A stretch of 64,000 nt of DNA from Buddleja alternifolia (GCA_019426215.1 CM033394.1:13350195-13414194); one strand, 5' to 3'; numbered from the stretch's first letter, positions 11,470 through 25,086 are shown. Notes: generated from the sequence alone by a model not told the origin. Translations and numbers: made by a program.

Positions 11470-14400
11470 TCATTTTCTCTGTCGCTTTGTGCTTTCTACT
11501 CCTTGGTAGATTTCATTTGCTAAGTCCATAAGGAGTCGATCAACGTCTATCATGGTGGTATGTTGGAGTTCATCATAGTCATGCCTTCGCTGTCTAGCGC
11601 TTTCATTCAATTCCTTCAGCCTGTCCACCCATTCCCTTGGAGGAATACCAAGTTCACGAATTAAGTCATAATAGATGTTTTGTCTTCTATTGTTGGATGG
11701 TTTCCAGCTGATAGGTCGTCTAAGCGGTCCAGCATAAGGATGAAATCCCATACTCTCCAAAAATTCGACGTCCAAGTCCGGAAGCAAGTACCTTCCTAGA
11801 TAATATCTTGGCTTTCTCTTTTTAGTTTGCATCTTCTTTATGTTCACTATTTCTTCAAACATTAATCGCTAGTGTTTATTATCTGTTTTAGATATTGCCT
11901 TGGACTTTTCTTTATCTTCACCCTTCTTGACATCAGCAAAGGATTTCTTCAAGTCAGCGATATCTCAGCGCATAAGCCTGACTTCTTCAACCAAAAGGGC
12001 AACTTGTTCAGCAATACTTTGAGAGGCGTGATTAGAAGTAGTGTGTCGCTCAGTATCAGCTGAAGCATTCTGCGCAAGCGTCCGATTGAATTCTTCAGAA
12101 AGCGAAGTGATCAGCGGTGATATGGTATCCATGGCTGCGATTGTGCTTTTTGTAGCAGCATTTGAAATATCACGGCTTCAAGTGTCAGAAATAATTTGGA
12201 TTTGTCTATCAGCTGTATCCAAAAGCTTTGAGCAAGAATCCTCAATGTTGTTAAGTGAGTTCCGTACTGCTTGTCTGAAATCTCGAGCATCTGGATCACT
12301 ATCCGATTCCGAGTCAGAGGAGGAACGCTTAGGAGACGGAATAAGTCCTTAAGAGCTAGAAACTGCAGCCTTGCCTTTGGTTTTATCTCTGATAAAAGGC
12401 TCTTCAGGCTCTTTAACAATTTTAGCATGAACTTCGTCTATCGCTGAGACAAGAGATGGATCTGCAATCGCTGACGAGGGCTCGACTACTGGGGCGCTAG
12501 AAAGATCTGACAAAGAGGCCTCGGGAATTTGAGCAGCATCCACGGTAGGAGAATCTTCTATTTCAACAATTTGGATGGAAAGAGAAGGGTTTTCAACAGC
12601 AATGACCCAGAGTGGGCTAATCCCTTCCATCACATGCCTTGGACTTATCATATTGGTCTGCGGAATATAGAATATAGCGTCTTCGCGCTCTTCATTGCTT
12701 AGTGCAAGTTGCACTCCTTCCGGCAGATCAACTCCTGAAGTATATAAATTGTAGAAGTCCAAAATAAATGGCATTAGCGATTGAGCTACTTCTTGATCCA
12801 CTGGCCTGATCAGCGATGTTATCTTGGCCACTTAAACGTTCTGTTCACAAAAGAGCATAGGGTGAAAATTGTATCCTCGGAAGTCGCTTAGCCCTGAATA
12901 GTGGTTGAAAGTGATATCCAGCGCTTGTGCATTTTTTATCACTGCTCTTCTATCTCGGTGGAATTCAGCAAACTCAGCGTGTTCATTTGCAACATCGACA
13001 CCAATTTCACTTTGTCCAAGAAGAAGCATCCGTTTATTGGTGGAGGCTTCTTCGTTCAGATCTGGAAAGAGGCGCTGAACAAATGCTTGACGAGGGTGAT
13101 ACACATAACGTCCGCCTTGAATGAATAAGGCTAGCTGTTGACGGATGTAGCTCTCGATAGGTTGCCTGTAAACTGGCAGATCGCTAACATTTTCGACAAT
13201 ATGCTGACGTTGTTAAAGTAGAAAGGTAGCAAACCCTCAGCGTTTGTATTCTATTCCAAATTCAAATAAGAATGGATATCTCACAAGTTCTTCAAGAGTA
13301 TGGAAGTGTAAAACAAACTCTTCAGCCCATTTGGCGGTATCCATCATCCATCGCTTGCCAAGCTTGTTAGCTTTCTTCTGATCTTTTCTGGAAACAAGAA
13401 ATTTCTCAAAACGTTCAGTTTATTCATCGTAATCCTCAGCCCATAATCTTGCAAGGTATTCTCGGGCTTTTTCTTCTGTCCACGAGTTAATTGGATTTGG
13501 ACGCTCAGCAACAATCGGTCCTTTTCCTTTCCAAAGCTTGAGTGGATTAGAAGAGAGAGCATTCTGAGGAGATTTGATGACTGATTGAAGAGTTGAGTAT
13601 CCAATCCAGTTGAGATCCTCTTCATTGGGGTTTTTAAGCCAATCGCCCATGTGGGGATTTTTGAAAACAATTTTTTTTTACCGAAGAGGATAAAAGGACT
13701 CATCAGAGCGACAGGTGAAATTAAAATGTGCTTGGTCAAAGTCTGTTCTATTGATCGTTGGTCTTCGAATATATTCAAGGCGAGATTGAAGACGCTCTAG
13801 ATTGTAGAGCGACAGGTGAATCACTCGAAGAATTCAAACTTGTTAGAATTGGAAACATCAATCCTATAAAGAGTGTTTTAAAAGTTGATTTCTGATTCAG
13901 CAAAGGTCTGGGTGTCCCGTTCTCTGGCGGCATAATAAAATTCAATTTCGGAAGAATATCCGCGAGGAAAGAAATCGATGACACGAGGAGCAGATCCAAT
14001 TGGAGTAGGAACACAGGCAATTTCTTCTGTTGGAATAGGGGCCACTTCTATCGACCGCTCACTGTGAAAAGTCGCTTCACTGACTGGAGATGTTTCAGTG
14101 TCAGGAAGGTCTTGAGCTACTTCTTTAGCTATATCCACAACAATTTCTAGATCAACATCCACTTCACTGGGAACCTCAGAGGATGGAGGTGCATCAGCGT
14201 CTGGTGCATCTTGAGCTGATACATGCAAGTGTTTGAGAAAAGCAAGCAAAATTTTACTAAGTAGAAATTACAAAGAAAAGACTACAACGCTTACCCTGAG
14301 GACTATCATCGACTAATGCAGTCGCTTGATCTGTTTCAACATTTGGTACAGTCTCCTTGGGCTCTGGAACAACTTCTTTTGGATCTAAATCGAGAAAAGA

Positions 14401-15697
14401 AGTAATAGGATCAGCACGGATGGGAATATGCAAGTCCTCAAGAGTGTTGAGAACAGTTTGAATATTTGCTTCACATTTGGCTGAAAGGATTTTATCCTAG
14501 CGTTAGAGACTTAGAAACTAATGAGGAAAGGATATAATACTTTGCTTAGCACAAGTACTTACCCCGAACGCGGGAAAGCCTCTCAGACAGAGTAGGGGCT
14601 TTAGGAATTGAGCTGAATTTAGCTCTGTTGGAGCGCTTGTCGATGCAGCTGGAGTGGAGAAAGGAGTACGCCTTCGGGCAAGCAGTACTTCTTTTACCTC
14701 TTCTTCCTCTTCTGGAGAGATGATGAAGACAGGTGGGGGAGAGGGGGATTTAGAGGAAGGAAAAGGAGACTTTTGTTTCTTCTTGGGCTCCGGCTTCTGC
14801 TTCTTCGTTGGCTTGGCTGGCTCAGCGAACCTAATAGCGATCTTTCATTTTGGTCGCTTAACCACCACTTCTTCTTCCAATGAAGATGATGATAAAGACG
14901 AAAACGCTTGCTCTTCATCATCGTTGTGAACTCCTTTGGCAAGAAGTCGCTCACGCTCTTCTTAGGGAACCGTTGCACCATCTCGTTTCCTTGGCTTGAG
15001 CAGCTTGCCGATCATCTTCTTTCCATAAAACTTTAGCACTGGGATCTTCTTTCCAGCGGAGTTGGTGAAACCGCTAGTGCTAAGAATTCAACTTAAAACA
15101 ATCCCACTTGGGATTTACTGACTTGGCCATCGCTGCTTTGAAGAGATTAAAAATGTAAAGCGACCAATTTATCTTTAGTTTGGTCAGAATGGCCACCATC
15201 ATCTTGTACTGGAGGTTGGAAACGTTATCGAAGTTTCCCTTTCTGCATTCGATCATCTTGGTGCATTTTCGACTTCAGAAATCAAAGACTTCGGCTTCTT
15301 GACAAGGTTGGAAAAATCTTGGCGCATCTTGGCGCATAAGAGTGACATTTTCGACTTCGGCTCCATCGATTGGCAAGTTTAGTAAAGATGAAATCAGAGA
15401 AGGAGTGAGAATGAAGGTCTCACGGGCAAAAGGAAAGACGCAGGAAATAGAGTTCCTGTCATCGGAGATTTTTGCATTCTTGAAAAAGAATAGGGTTTCT
15501 TCCTCAAAGAAGTTGAAAACAGAAGTTATCATGTCGCGTAAACCAGACTCCTAGACAAGTGGAAGAACAGTCCTAAGAGGGAAGTTCTGGTTATCAAATA
15601 GATAGTCCCAGTTAACAAGAAAATCGGTGTTAACAGTTACTGGTTTCTCAGATTTGGAAGATTTTCCGACAGCAGATTTTGAAGATTTGGGTGCCAT
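11470..15697 (-). pseudogene. env-like gene of C1, degenerate
   Basis: The gene begins with MAPKSSKS at 15697, which lines up with the MAPKK start of the B gene, and ends near 11470 in a Lys/Arg-rich tail. Recognisable blocks are an N-terminal fold with the FFxNAKxSDD pattern (15532-15275), an Asp/Glu- and Ser-rich middle (14249-12349) and a C-terminal block around 11862-11470 containing a GIPPREW motif, which parallels GISPEEW in B. At least ten stops or frame changes break it. It lies after pol in the order typical of Sirevirus elements, where the product is called env-like from its position only. I see no signal peptide or membrane segment. The N-terminal half resembles proteins annotated in plants as putative plant transposon protein; that link is from memory. 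Confidence 0.8.
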
Positions 15698-16571
15698 TGT
15701 TGAATTGAAAAAGCTTCGGTTGAGGAGAGACAAGATATTCTTTTTGCCTTAGAGAGAAAGAATTTTTACAGTAGAGAAATTTGGAAGTGATAAAGTTTTA
15801 CTGTAAAGGTTGTGAAAGGTTTAAATAGGAGACAAAAATAACTCCTCAACTGGTAGATGAATGACACGTGTACAGAAGTTAATTTTGAAAATAACAAAAA
15901 TTAAATCTGAGCCGTTTTACACATAAATACAGATGTCAAAAAGTGTGGTAAAATGGTAATAACTGTGAAATATAAAAGCTTGAAATCCGCAGTTACTTTT
16001 TCAAAACGTTTGAATTTGAAATTTTCAGCGTGAAATGCACGTGCCTGATAGTACACTGACACGTACACGGACAGGTGCAGTCACTGAACCGCTTAGCTTT
16101 TAGATAGGAATGATTAACTGTCGGTTTGATTTGATAAGCACGTGTGGGCAGTTGTCAAATCTAATCTTTTGGACTTATCCGCACGCTACTTTTAGCGATA
16201 AAAACTATGCATGAATTTCAGAAAATGATTACTTAGCGTTAAAGTGGGAATCTTTTTAACGCTAAAGTCTTTTTGAGAACAAAATTTAATTTCTTAAAGT
16301 TAAATATAAAATCAATCGCTCAGATTTATAAAAGACATTTTCATTTATTAGAGATTGATTTTGTTATACATAATATATAAGCGCTAGTGATCAATGCATA
16401 AATTTTCAAAGTCATTTTTTATCACAATCGCTTATGAGTTGAGATAAGTACAATTTTAAGATTCCCCCTAAAATTGATGACTTATTTCAAATTTTTGAAA
16501 AACGCTTTAGACATAAACATAAAGTGGATTCCCCCTAAATTGTAAGCCTATAAAGTATGATGCTTTATGGT
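15698..16571 (-). other. pol-env spacer of C1 with internal polypurine motifs
   Basis: This 0.87 kb AT-rich spacer separates the RNase H end from the env-like start. Its reverse complement contains two AGGGGGAAT motifs (16461-16469 and 16528-16535). Extra polypurine tracts downstream of pol are an established feature of Sirevirus elements. No coding frame is supported. Confidence 0.7.
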
Positions 16572-19500
16572 TTAAGCGTTTAAATCGATCATACCTAATT
16601 CACTTTTTAAAGTGAGAAAGCGTTGTTCGTTGAGCGCTTTGGTGAAGATATCTTCCAACTGTTTGTCAGTTCCAATGAAGTGCATGGAGATATCTTTCTT
16701 TGAAACATGGTCACGCAAGAAATGGTATCGAATGTCAATGTGTTTGGCTCTAGAATGAAGAACAGGATTTTGGGTCATAGCTAATGCGCTTTGGTTATTA
16801 CAATGGATTAGGGTAGGACCTAGGATTGTTCCATAATCTCTAAGTTGTTGCCTCATCCAAAGAATTTGTGCACAACAGCTCCTAGTGGCTACGTACTTTG
16901 CTTCAGCGGTAGAAGTCGCTATGGATTGTTATTTCTTAGTATGCCACAAAATTAGTCTATCACTTACAAATTGACATGTACCACTAGTACTCTTTCTATC
17001 TATTTTGCATCCTGCAAAATCTGCGTCTGAATAACCAATTAGTTCAAAAGGAGAGTCCCTTGGATACCATAAGCCCACATTCTGTGTGCCTTTTAGATAT
17101 TTAAGGATTCTCTTGGTAGCATTTAAGTGTGATTCTCTAAGATCAGCTTGAAAGCGTGCACACATGCATACCAAAAACATAATATCAGGTCTACTAGCGG
17201 TAAGATTAAGAAGTGATGCAACGATACCTCTATAGTTAGTGATATCAATTTTCTTCCCACTTTCATCTTTATCTAACTTAAGCGTTTGGCTTATTGGAAT
17301 TTTTGAAGATGATGCATTTTCCATACCAAATTTCTTAATCATATCTCTGGTATATTTAGATTGGTTTATAAATATGCCATTAGGGAGTTGTTTAACTTGT
17401 AATCCTAAGAAGAAAGTTAATTCACCCATCATGCTCATTTCAAATTGTTCTTGCATCATTTTCAAAAATTTCTCCCACAATCGCTTATTAGTAGAACCAA
17501 ATATAATATCATCAACATAAATTTGGACTAAGAGAATATCTTCATTATGGGTAATTTTAAATAACATTGTATCAACGCTGCCTTTTGAAAAGCCTTTACC
17601 TATAAGGAAGATAGAGAAAGTGTCATACAATGCTCTCGGTGTTTGTTTAAAGCCATAGAGTGCCTTATCCAATTTGTAGACCATACTTTTGCCATGGTTG
17701 TTGATGAATCCTGGTGGTTGGCCCACATAGACTTCTTCTTGGAGTTTACCATTCAGGAATGCACTTTTCACGTCTATTTGGTACACTGTGAACTTGTTGA
17801 ATGCGGCAAACGCTAGGAACATCCTAATCGCTTCAAGTCGGGCTACTGGGGCATACATCTCATCAAAATCAATACCCTCTTCTTGACAATAACCCTGAGC
17901 GACTAATCTGGCTTTGTTTCTTATAACAATGCCATCTCCATCCATCTTATTCCTAAAAACCCATGTAGTCCAAATAACTCCTTGGTGAGTTGGTCTTGGT
18001 ACTAGCGTCTAAACCTTACTTCTCTCAAATTAGTTAAGCTCTTCTTGCATTGCTTCTACCTAACTTGAATCACTGAGTGCTTCATCCACTTTCTTTGGTT
18101 CCATTTGAGATAGGAAGCTTGCGAACATGGCCTCATTAATTGTAGCGGACCTAGTTCTAACAGGTGCTTCAAAATCTCCAATAACTAGCTCTAGTGGATG
18201 GTCTCTAAGCCATTTACGGTCTGGTTGGAACGGGTTGAGAGACTCTTGATTATCAATCGCTTGATTCTCATTTGTCCCTGGTGCAGTTGTTGCATCATTC
18301 ACAGTTCTAATATGCTCTTGATGATCATTCTCTTCACGATCATCAGCGATTCTGATACTATCATCATTTGTAACCTCACGAGTAACTTTAGGAATAGGCA
18401 CAAAAATCTCATCATCCTCAACATCACTATCATCATCAAGATTGATTTGTGACGCTTGGTGGGCAAGATCTTCAATTCCTACATCATCAGGATTAACCTT
18501 ACTCGGTTCTTGGTTAGCATCATCAAACACAACATGAATGGATTCTTCAACCTTCGATTTAATCTTATTTAGGATGCGAAAACTCTTTCCATTTTTGGCA
18601 TAGCCTAGAAAGATTCACTCATCCGCTTTAGTATCAAATGTCTTTAGGCTTTGGGATCCATTGTAATGAATGGAACATTTTGAACCAAATACATAAAATA
18701 TGAAACGTTAGGCTTACGTCCCTTCCAAAATTCATATGGAGTCTTCTCATGTTACTTGTTGATCATACATCGGTTCTGAGTATAGCAAGCGGTATTGATA
18801 GCTTCGGCCCAAAACCTTTGAGGCAGCTTAGACTCTGTAAGCATCGTCCTAGCAGCTTCTTTAAGCGTTCTATTTCGTAGCTCGGCTACTCCATTATGTT
18901 GAGGTGTTCTTGGATCAGAATACTCATGAAGTATTCCAAGATCTATACAAAACTTCTCAACAAATTGGTTAGTAGATTCAGTTCCTCTATCGCTTCTAAT
19001 TCTTGTCACCTTTAGATCTTTATAAGTTTGCAATTGACGAATTAGCGATGTGAGCTTGACACTAGTTTCATATTTGGTCGCTAGAAATTCTACCCATGTA
19101 TAGCGAGAGAAATCATCAACTATTACTAGCGAGTACTTTTTACCACCAACACTCATGATTTAAATAGGACCAAACAAATCTAGATGCAATAGTTAAGAGC
19201 TCTAGAAGTAGATAGGCATGGTTTCTTCTTAAAAGATGATTTAACTTGTTTACCCATTTGACATGCATCACATAAGCGATTCTTCTGAAAAGAACACTTA
19301 GGTAATCCCTCTACTAGATTTAGCGATATTAACTAAGAGATTGCCTTAAAGTTGAGGTGATTCATTTTTCTACGCCATAACCAACCCAATTCATTTTCAC
19401 TTTTAACAACAAAGTATGTGGGGTTGTTATCGATTGAAGAATCCCAATCTACTAAATACACATTGTTTGTTCTTTTTCCTCTTAACTTAGTAAACTTAGT

Positions 19501-19785
19501 CTTAGCGTCATTAACATAGCAGTAGTCACTTGAAAATTTTACTTCAAAGCTTTTATCACAAAATTGACTAATGCTTAACAAATTATGCTTAAGACCCTCA
19601 ACATAATATACATCACTAATCATGATGTTCCTCCTATGCTTGATACCTATACCACCGAATATAAATTGAGGACAATTGGCTGCACGATAGTTGACCAAGA
19701 GATTCTTCGATGCAGTCATATGCCTTGATGACCCACTATCGAAGTACCAAACTGAAGTATCGATGTTGGCTTTAGGCACCTGCAT
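16572..19785 (-). pseudogene. pol of C1: protease to RNase H, multiple stops
   Basis: The gene starts at MQVPKAN (19785). The protease DSG motif is intact (residues 16-18). In the integrase finger the first histidine of HHCC is replaced (WRRKMNH instead of the WHRKMNH pattern of B), while the catalytic RSDRG and the glutamate of GVAELRNRT remain (19156-18752). An Asp-rich linker (18530-18060) is followed by a long open reverse transcriptase frame (17945-16929) with YVDD, then RNase H to 16572 ending in ELGMIDLNA. Stops lie after the integrase finger, before and after the catalytic core, at about 18060 and at 16926. The polyprotein would cut Gag-Pol, copy RNA and integrate DNA; here it cannot be made whole. 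Confidence 0.9.
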
Positions 19786-19797
19786 TTAAGGACAGTT

Positions 19798-22025
19798 CTA
19801 ATTCTTCTTAGGTACCCATGTTTTCTTGGGTCCTTCATCGTTAGTAACCTTTGTTTGAGTTAAAACTTTAGGAACCCATATTTTCCTAGTCTTCATTGTA
19901 GGAATACTGGCCTTCTTGGGTTTCACATTGTGTTGTGTGTGCTTTTTGTTGACCTTTGCTGTGTGTGCTTTTTGGGTGTATAATAATATCCTCGATTAGA
20001 ATAGTAATCATAATCATAATCATAATCATCATAGTATTGATAATATGATGACTGTCTTGGATATTGACGTGGTATTTCCTTGGCACTAGCTTAGGAGTCA
20101 CTTTTGGCGATTGACGCTTAGCGTTTGATTTACTTGTAGATGATTCATCCTTAGCCTTTTGAGTGTTTAGATGAACCTTCTTCTGTGAATCATTCACTTT
20201 TGTCTTCTCCTTATTGCCTGAGTTGGTATTGACCTTCTCATTTGGCCTCTTACCATTGTTGCTTGGTTCATTTAATGTTTGACTTTGTGAACCTTTCTCA
20301 ACAAAGAAAATACCCTTTCCTTTGTTGTTCGCCGTAACCTTAGACGCTTTTGATTTTTGACCAGATTTATCACACCCTAAACCGGTCTTTTCACCAAAAA
20401 GTTTGGTTATCTCAGTCACATTATCTACGTTTCTTGACGTTTTGGATAATGATAAGACGAGCTGCTCTGATTTGGCATGTCTAGCGATCAGATCAGCTTC
20501 TCTCTTGACTATTATATCAAAATCGCTTTTTAATTGATTAATCTCACTCTCAAGCAATTGGTTCTTCTCAATGCATTGTTGCTGAACTTGCAACTCTGCT
20601 TTGAGCATTACTTTTATCACTTATGAGCGATGAAATAATAGCGAAGTGATTTTGATATATTTTGGCGGTATCTTAATAATCTTTATAATACTCATTAACT
20701 TTGTCAAGTAATTCATCATAAGAAAGAGGAAGTGATAATTCAGTGGTTACCTCTGGTAGCGAATTGTCAAACGCTTCATCATCTCTTGCCATAAGACAAA
20801 TCAACGCTGAGTCGCTTGTTGGCTCATCATCACAACTTTCATCTGATGATTCCAGATCCTCTTCAGATGCGTAGACTGGTTCAGATTCCGCTAGCAAACC
20901 TTGTTAGTGAAGGTTGCTCCTGAATTGGTTTCTATCCGCATAGTTTTGCCTTGTGGGCTTAGACACATTTGGATAAGGGCAATTTACCTAGTAGTGCCCT
21001 GGTTTCCTGCAATTATAACACAAATTAGTTTTCATTTTCTGTTCAGTGGTTAATCGCTTGGAAATGACTGGCGCTGAGAGATTATGAGTAGGAGTTGTAG
21101 GCGCTTGATAAGGAACTGGTGGTACTGGTTGAGGTGCAGAATATACTGGCGCTTGATATTGAGGCGCTGGAGCAGGGGGAGAAGTTTCAAATGAAGTTTG
21201 TCCAATAGGATTTCTCTTTTCATATCTTAGAAATTTCTTGAATTTATTGACCAATAAAGCCATTTCTTTTTCTTCATTGGATTCCGTTGATTTAACCTCA
21301 CTAACCGCTTTACCCTTACTCTTGGTAGTAGCGATTAAAGCTCCTGATTCAGTCGATGTGTCGCTGACTTCACCCAATTCGAACTCAAATACCTTTAACT
21401 CTGAAAACACATGTTCTGCAGTAAGAGTCTCCAATGTCTGTGATTCTCTCATAGCAACAGTCTTAATCAAATACTTGCTTGGAAGACTTCTGAAAATCTT
21501 ATTAACCATTTCCTTGTTGGTCAATTCTTTGTTTAATGATGCTAACTCTGTGATGAGCAAAGTGAACCTTGCGTTCAATTGTTCTAGTGTTTCATTGGTA
21601 TGCATCTTGAAATGCTCGAATCTTTGCATGGCTATGGAGAGCTTGTTCTCCTTCATTTGTGCAGAGCCTTCACACACAATAGCCAACTTATCCCATATTT
21701 CTTTGGAAGTCTTACATTGCCTGATCTTGTTGAATAATGCATCATTGTCTCCTAACGCTGAGTAAAGTGCACTTCATCCAACGTTATCTAAATTCGCTCT
21801 TCTTCTATCCTCTGGCGTCCATTCTAACTTAGGTTTCTCAACATAACCATCTAGAGTAGCCTCGGTCGCTCCAGGGGCTCGAGTTACAACTTTCATAATC
21901 TGAATGGGGCCATCTGTAATTGCATCGCACATTTCATTATCGCAAGGGCATAAATAAGCGAATGCTATAAGTTTCCAAGAATCATAGTTTGACTCTACCA
22001 ACTTAGGCATTTTGTTAAAAGCCAT
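19798..22025 (-). pseudogene. gag of C1, several in-frame stops
   Basis: The start MAFNKMPKLVES (22025) matches the start in B (33910). A TGA follows DNVG near 21774, at the same codon as in C3. The UBN2-like Gag core (21686-21300) is well preserved, followed by a Pro/Gln/Tyr-rich segment. The zinc knuckle CYNCRKPGHY is then cut by TAG before its last cysteine (near 20988). The acidic segment (20897-20673) and the Lys-rich tail (20620-19886) carry further stops. Near 20005-20033 a run of AATCAT units encodes Asp/Tyr-type or, after frameshift, Met/Ile repeats. The gag stop is at 19798-19800, only 13 bp from the pol ATG. Confidence 0.9.
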
Positions 22026-22125
22026 AATGAGATGTTTTAAGAGAAAATTTTAAAACGACTAAGTTTAGAAAAATGGATCTAAACAAGCAGTTACGCTCGG
22101 AAACGCTTAGGTTTCTACTTCAACC

Positions 22126-22137
22126 GCTCTAATACCA
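22126..22137 (-). promoter_or_regulatory. Primer binding site of C1
   Basis: The reverse complement TGGTATTAGAGC has one mismatch to the usual tRNA-iMet site and lies two bases inside the 5' LTR. The 100 bp from here to the gag start form a short leader in which I see nothing else. Confidence 0.88.
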
Positions 22138-22139
22138 CT

Positions 22140-23681
22140 TGGTGGTGCCAAGTGACATACGAAAGGGTCTAGAAAGGAGGCGGGTTGAATAGACGCTGAA
22201 GTCTTTTTTGACTTCAAAAATTTTATATCACTTTTAAAGATTAGAACGCTTAGGAAGCTGAGCGCTCGGGTCAGACGCTTCAGTAAAGATAACTTAGACT
22301 TAGTGATTTTAGCAATTTACCAAAGTAGGGTAATGCTTAGATCACTTAATCAGGGTTAGCACAGCGGAAATGATTTTAAAGCTTTTAGCGTTCGTTTGAG
22401 TTAGATAGTCGCTTATCAGATTAACTTGTCTTTTTCAAAATAGATAGAATAATATGAAACAAGACAATAATGAAAGTAAATGACATAAGATATATAAGGT
22501 TCACTGGGTGAAATAATCCCAGCTACGTTCTTCTTCTCTTTTTTCACTTGGAGGGAATTTACTAAGATGATTATCAAAGAATCACACAAAATCTTCTACA
22601 AGATAGTAAATAGGTGAAAATGATCTCGGGCTCCTTGATCACACAAATTTCAGCACCAATAAAGATCTTCTTCTACAAACTTATCTCACTCAGAAATACT
22701 GTCTGTAAAGGGTTTCAACAACTTTCTCACTTAGATGAAAGGTTGAGGGTTTTGTCACACAAGTTTGTTTGTTTTTGGAAAGATCAAACAACTTAGAATA
22801 TCTCAGTAAGAATTTAGGTTTCTTCTTTGGAAGAGGTTTGAGATATTTGTGACTGTCTGGAATGTATATAAAAAGCTTGAAGAATTTTGGCTATGGAGTT
22901 TCTAAGCTTTTTCGTTGAACGAGGATTTTCAGCAAAGTTTTCTTGTGCATGTACGTATATGTCTCCTTTTCTTAGGGTTTGCAGGAGGTAAGGTATTTAT
23001 AGGCAATTCTTGGGATTATGTCTGTTGGACACATGTAGGAGCGTGCCTTTCACGCGGCGCGTGAGTATACCTTTTCTATGACATTCCTGAAATCCTGCTG
23101 GTTCTGATTGGACGGGAGCAGCTATAAACTTGGAAATTCTGACAGTCTAGTCAAAAAGGTGGCTTGTCCACAAGTCATATTGGCTTATCACATTCAATGC
23201 ACTTATCAGGCATTTAATGCATTTGAATTTATTTCCTGTTGGAAATAAATGTCCGTTGAATGTTTGCATTTAAGTCCTTCATAACTTGAGAGATTATTTC
23301 AGATGAATCTGATTCTGATCGCTAGAGTGCTTTGAGCGCTTGATTCAAGAATCCTGAAATAGTCCTTTAGCATTTGACAGACGCTAAGGATAAATCTTCA
23401 TCTTCTTTTGACTTCAGATGCTGATCTTCATCTTCTTTTGACTTCAGATGCTGATCTTCAACTTCTTCTCTAATAGACTCACGTAGAATTCTATTAGCGA
23501 TTCGGTATCTAATACTTAGGCTAAAATCTACAAAGATAAAAATTACAAGCCAAACAAAATTACATACTTTCAAACGCTTATACAATTGATCTATGAAACA
23601 TAAACTTACATTATATTTTGGGGTCTAACATAAAAATCCTATCTTGTCATCATCAAAACATCTAACATGAAATTCCTAACA
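22140..23681 (-). repeat. 5' LTR of C1 (1542 bp)
   Basis: The LTR has TG..CA ends on the minus strand (TGTTAGGAATTTC at 23681; ..CACCACCA at 22140). It is flanked by TTACC on the right and the primer site on the left. It contains a tandem duplication of about 30 bp around 23396-23456 that the 3' copy lacks, which accounts for most of the length difference. Confidence 0.94.
22994..23001 (-). promoter_or_regulatory. TATA box of C1 5' LTR
   Basis: TATAAATA on the minus strand is at the equivalent position to 32858-32865 in B and 50658-50665 in C3. Conservation in three copies supports it as the core promoter of the family. Confidence 0.55.
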
Positions 23682-25086
23682 TTACCCTTAGCGCTAGTCT
23701 CAGCAATTGGTTCCAGAGGATGAACTTGTGGTTCACTAGCCCCAGGCTCCTTTTGCACATCTACGTCTATTTCTCATACTTCTTCTTGAGTGTCTGATGC
23801 TCTGGAAGATTCAGCACTGGGCTCTGCAGTAGCGCTGGCGGTTGGAGCGCTTGACTGTGAATTACTATGAGGGTCAGATAAGGTTCTAGCCGAACGAGTG
23901 CGAATCTTCTGGTTTGTTAAAGAGACAGATTTTTCACGAGCGCTTATAACATAAATGACCTCAGTCTCAGCTGAGACAGATCCAACTATTTTATGGCGCT
24001 TAAGAGCTTCTGTTTGCTCTTCTTCCTCGGCTTCCTTCTGAGTGTTCAAAGGCAAAGGAGGAGGAGATGAAGGCTTCTTCTGCTTAGGCTTCATAGAAGG
24101 TGCCTAAGGAGCCTTCTTCAATTTCTTTGAGCGCATGCCCAGAATCTCATCAGCTAGGCGTTGTTCAGCAGAAGATGCTAACTCCGAATAGTCTTCATGA
24201 AATTCAGCCATAGTGGTTCGTTGAAGAGATTCCTCTTCTTACTTCTTGTGAAGCTTTTCTTCCTCACGGTGAGCGCATTCTTCTTTTGGCAATGCAGTGC
24301 CACCGACTTTGGAGGATGGAGAAGAGTTTCTATCATCTTCTTACCCAAAAACTTCTTTTTGGGCACGTCAGTTCTAGTGCTTGGAACATGATCGTTCCGA
24401 TAGAGGACATAACTTAAAAGCAAACCATAGGATTGAGCAGGAGGTTTCATCCCTAACAGGGATGCTATGCGTTCAAAAATATACCTCGCCCAATTAATCT
24501 TATAATTTTTGGCAATGGAGACCATGATCTAAAACTGCAAATGGGTAATCTTATCAAAGGATCCAGCTATGCACTCCAGTACCTTTGCACAAATATCAGC
24601 CATAATCTGGTACTTGGTCTTCAAGTCCTTCTTCTTGAAGTTGTGTGAGTAGACGGCGTCTTCTTATATCTTCATCAATTCCCAAACTGTGGGAAAGTTT
24701 CTGATTCCGACTTCAAAGGGCAAAATTCCTTCATATGGAAGTTGAAAGAATTCGGCAAGAAGATTTGTTGAAAGAGTCAAGCTTTTGTCAGGAGGTTCAA
24801 GAAACATGCATGTGACTGAAAGACCATCATCAGAAAGCTTGGCATTCTCGTAGAAATCTTTGAGAACCATGGAGTACATTTGAAAGTGATTGGTCATTAA
24901 AGGTTTAAGTTTTTGTTCATCAAAGGAAAGAAAGATGCTTCTTACGGGAAAATGTTGTTGGGAGTAAAGATAATCCCAGTCAACAAAAAATCCAAGATTA
25001 ACAGGAACATCTTTTGGCCTTTATTGATCCTTGACTTTTGGTGAAGAAGGAGCAGCAGCAAATTTTGAAGATTTACATGGAGCCAA
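23682..25086 (-). pseudogene. env-like gene of C2, N-terminal half
   Basis: On the minus strand the family start block (xAPCKSSK, cf. MAPKSSKS in C1) is at 25086, but its ATG has become TTG. The FYENAKLSDD block follows at 24897-24664, then a Lys-rich region (24525-24178) and a Ser/Pro/Glu-rich region (24094-23774). Stops separate the blocks. The gene is cut at 23682 by C1, and part of the remainder lies at 9264-9698. No membrane segment is evident. Confidence 0.78.

Larger units (their letters stand above)
9699..23681 (-). mobile_element. Element C1: full-length Sirevirus-like copia with TTACC target duplications
   Basis: This 14.0 kb element is complete from end to end: 5' LTR (22140-23681), primer site, gag, pol, spacer with polypurine motifs, env-like gene, polypurine tract and 3' LTR (9699-11205). 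TTACC occurs at 9694-9698 and again at 23682-23686, a perfect 5-bp target duplication. Its insertion split the env-like gene of C2. Every gene carries stops or frameshifts. LTR divergence is clearly larger than in B (a few percent by eye, plus a 30-bp tandem duplication in the 5' copy), so it is older than B. Confidence 0.95.
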
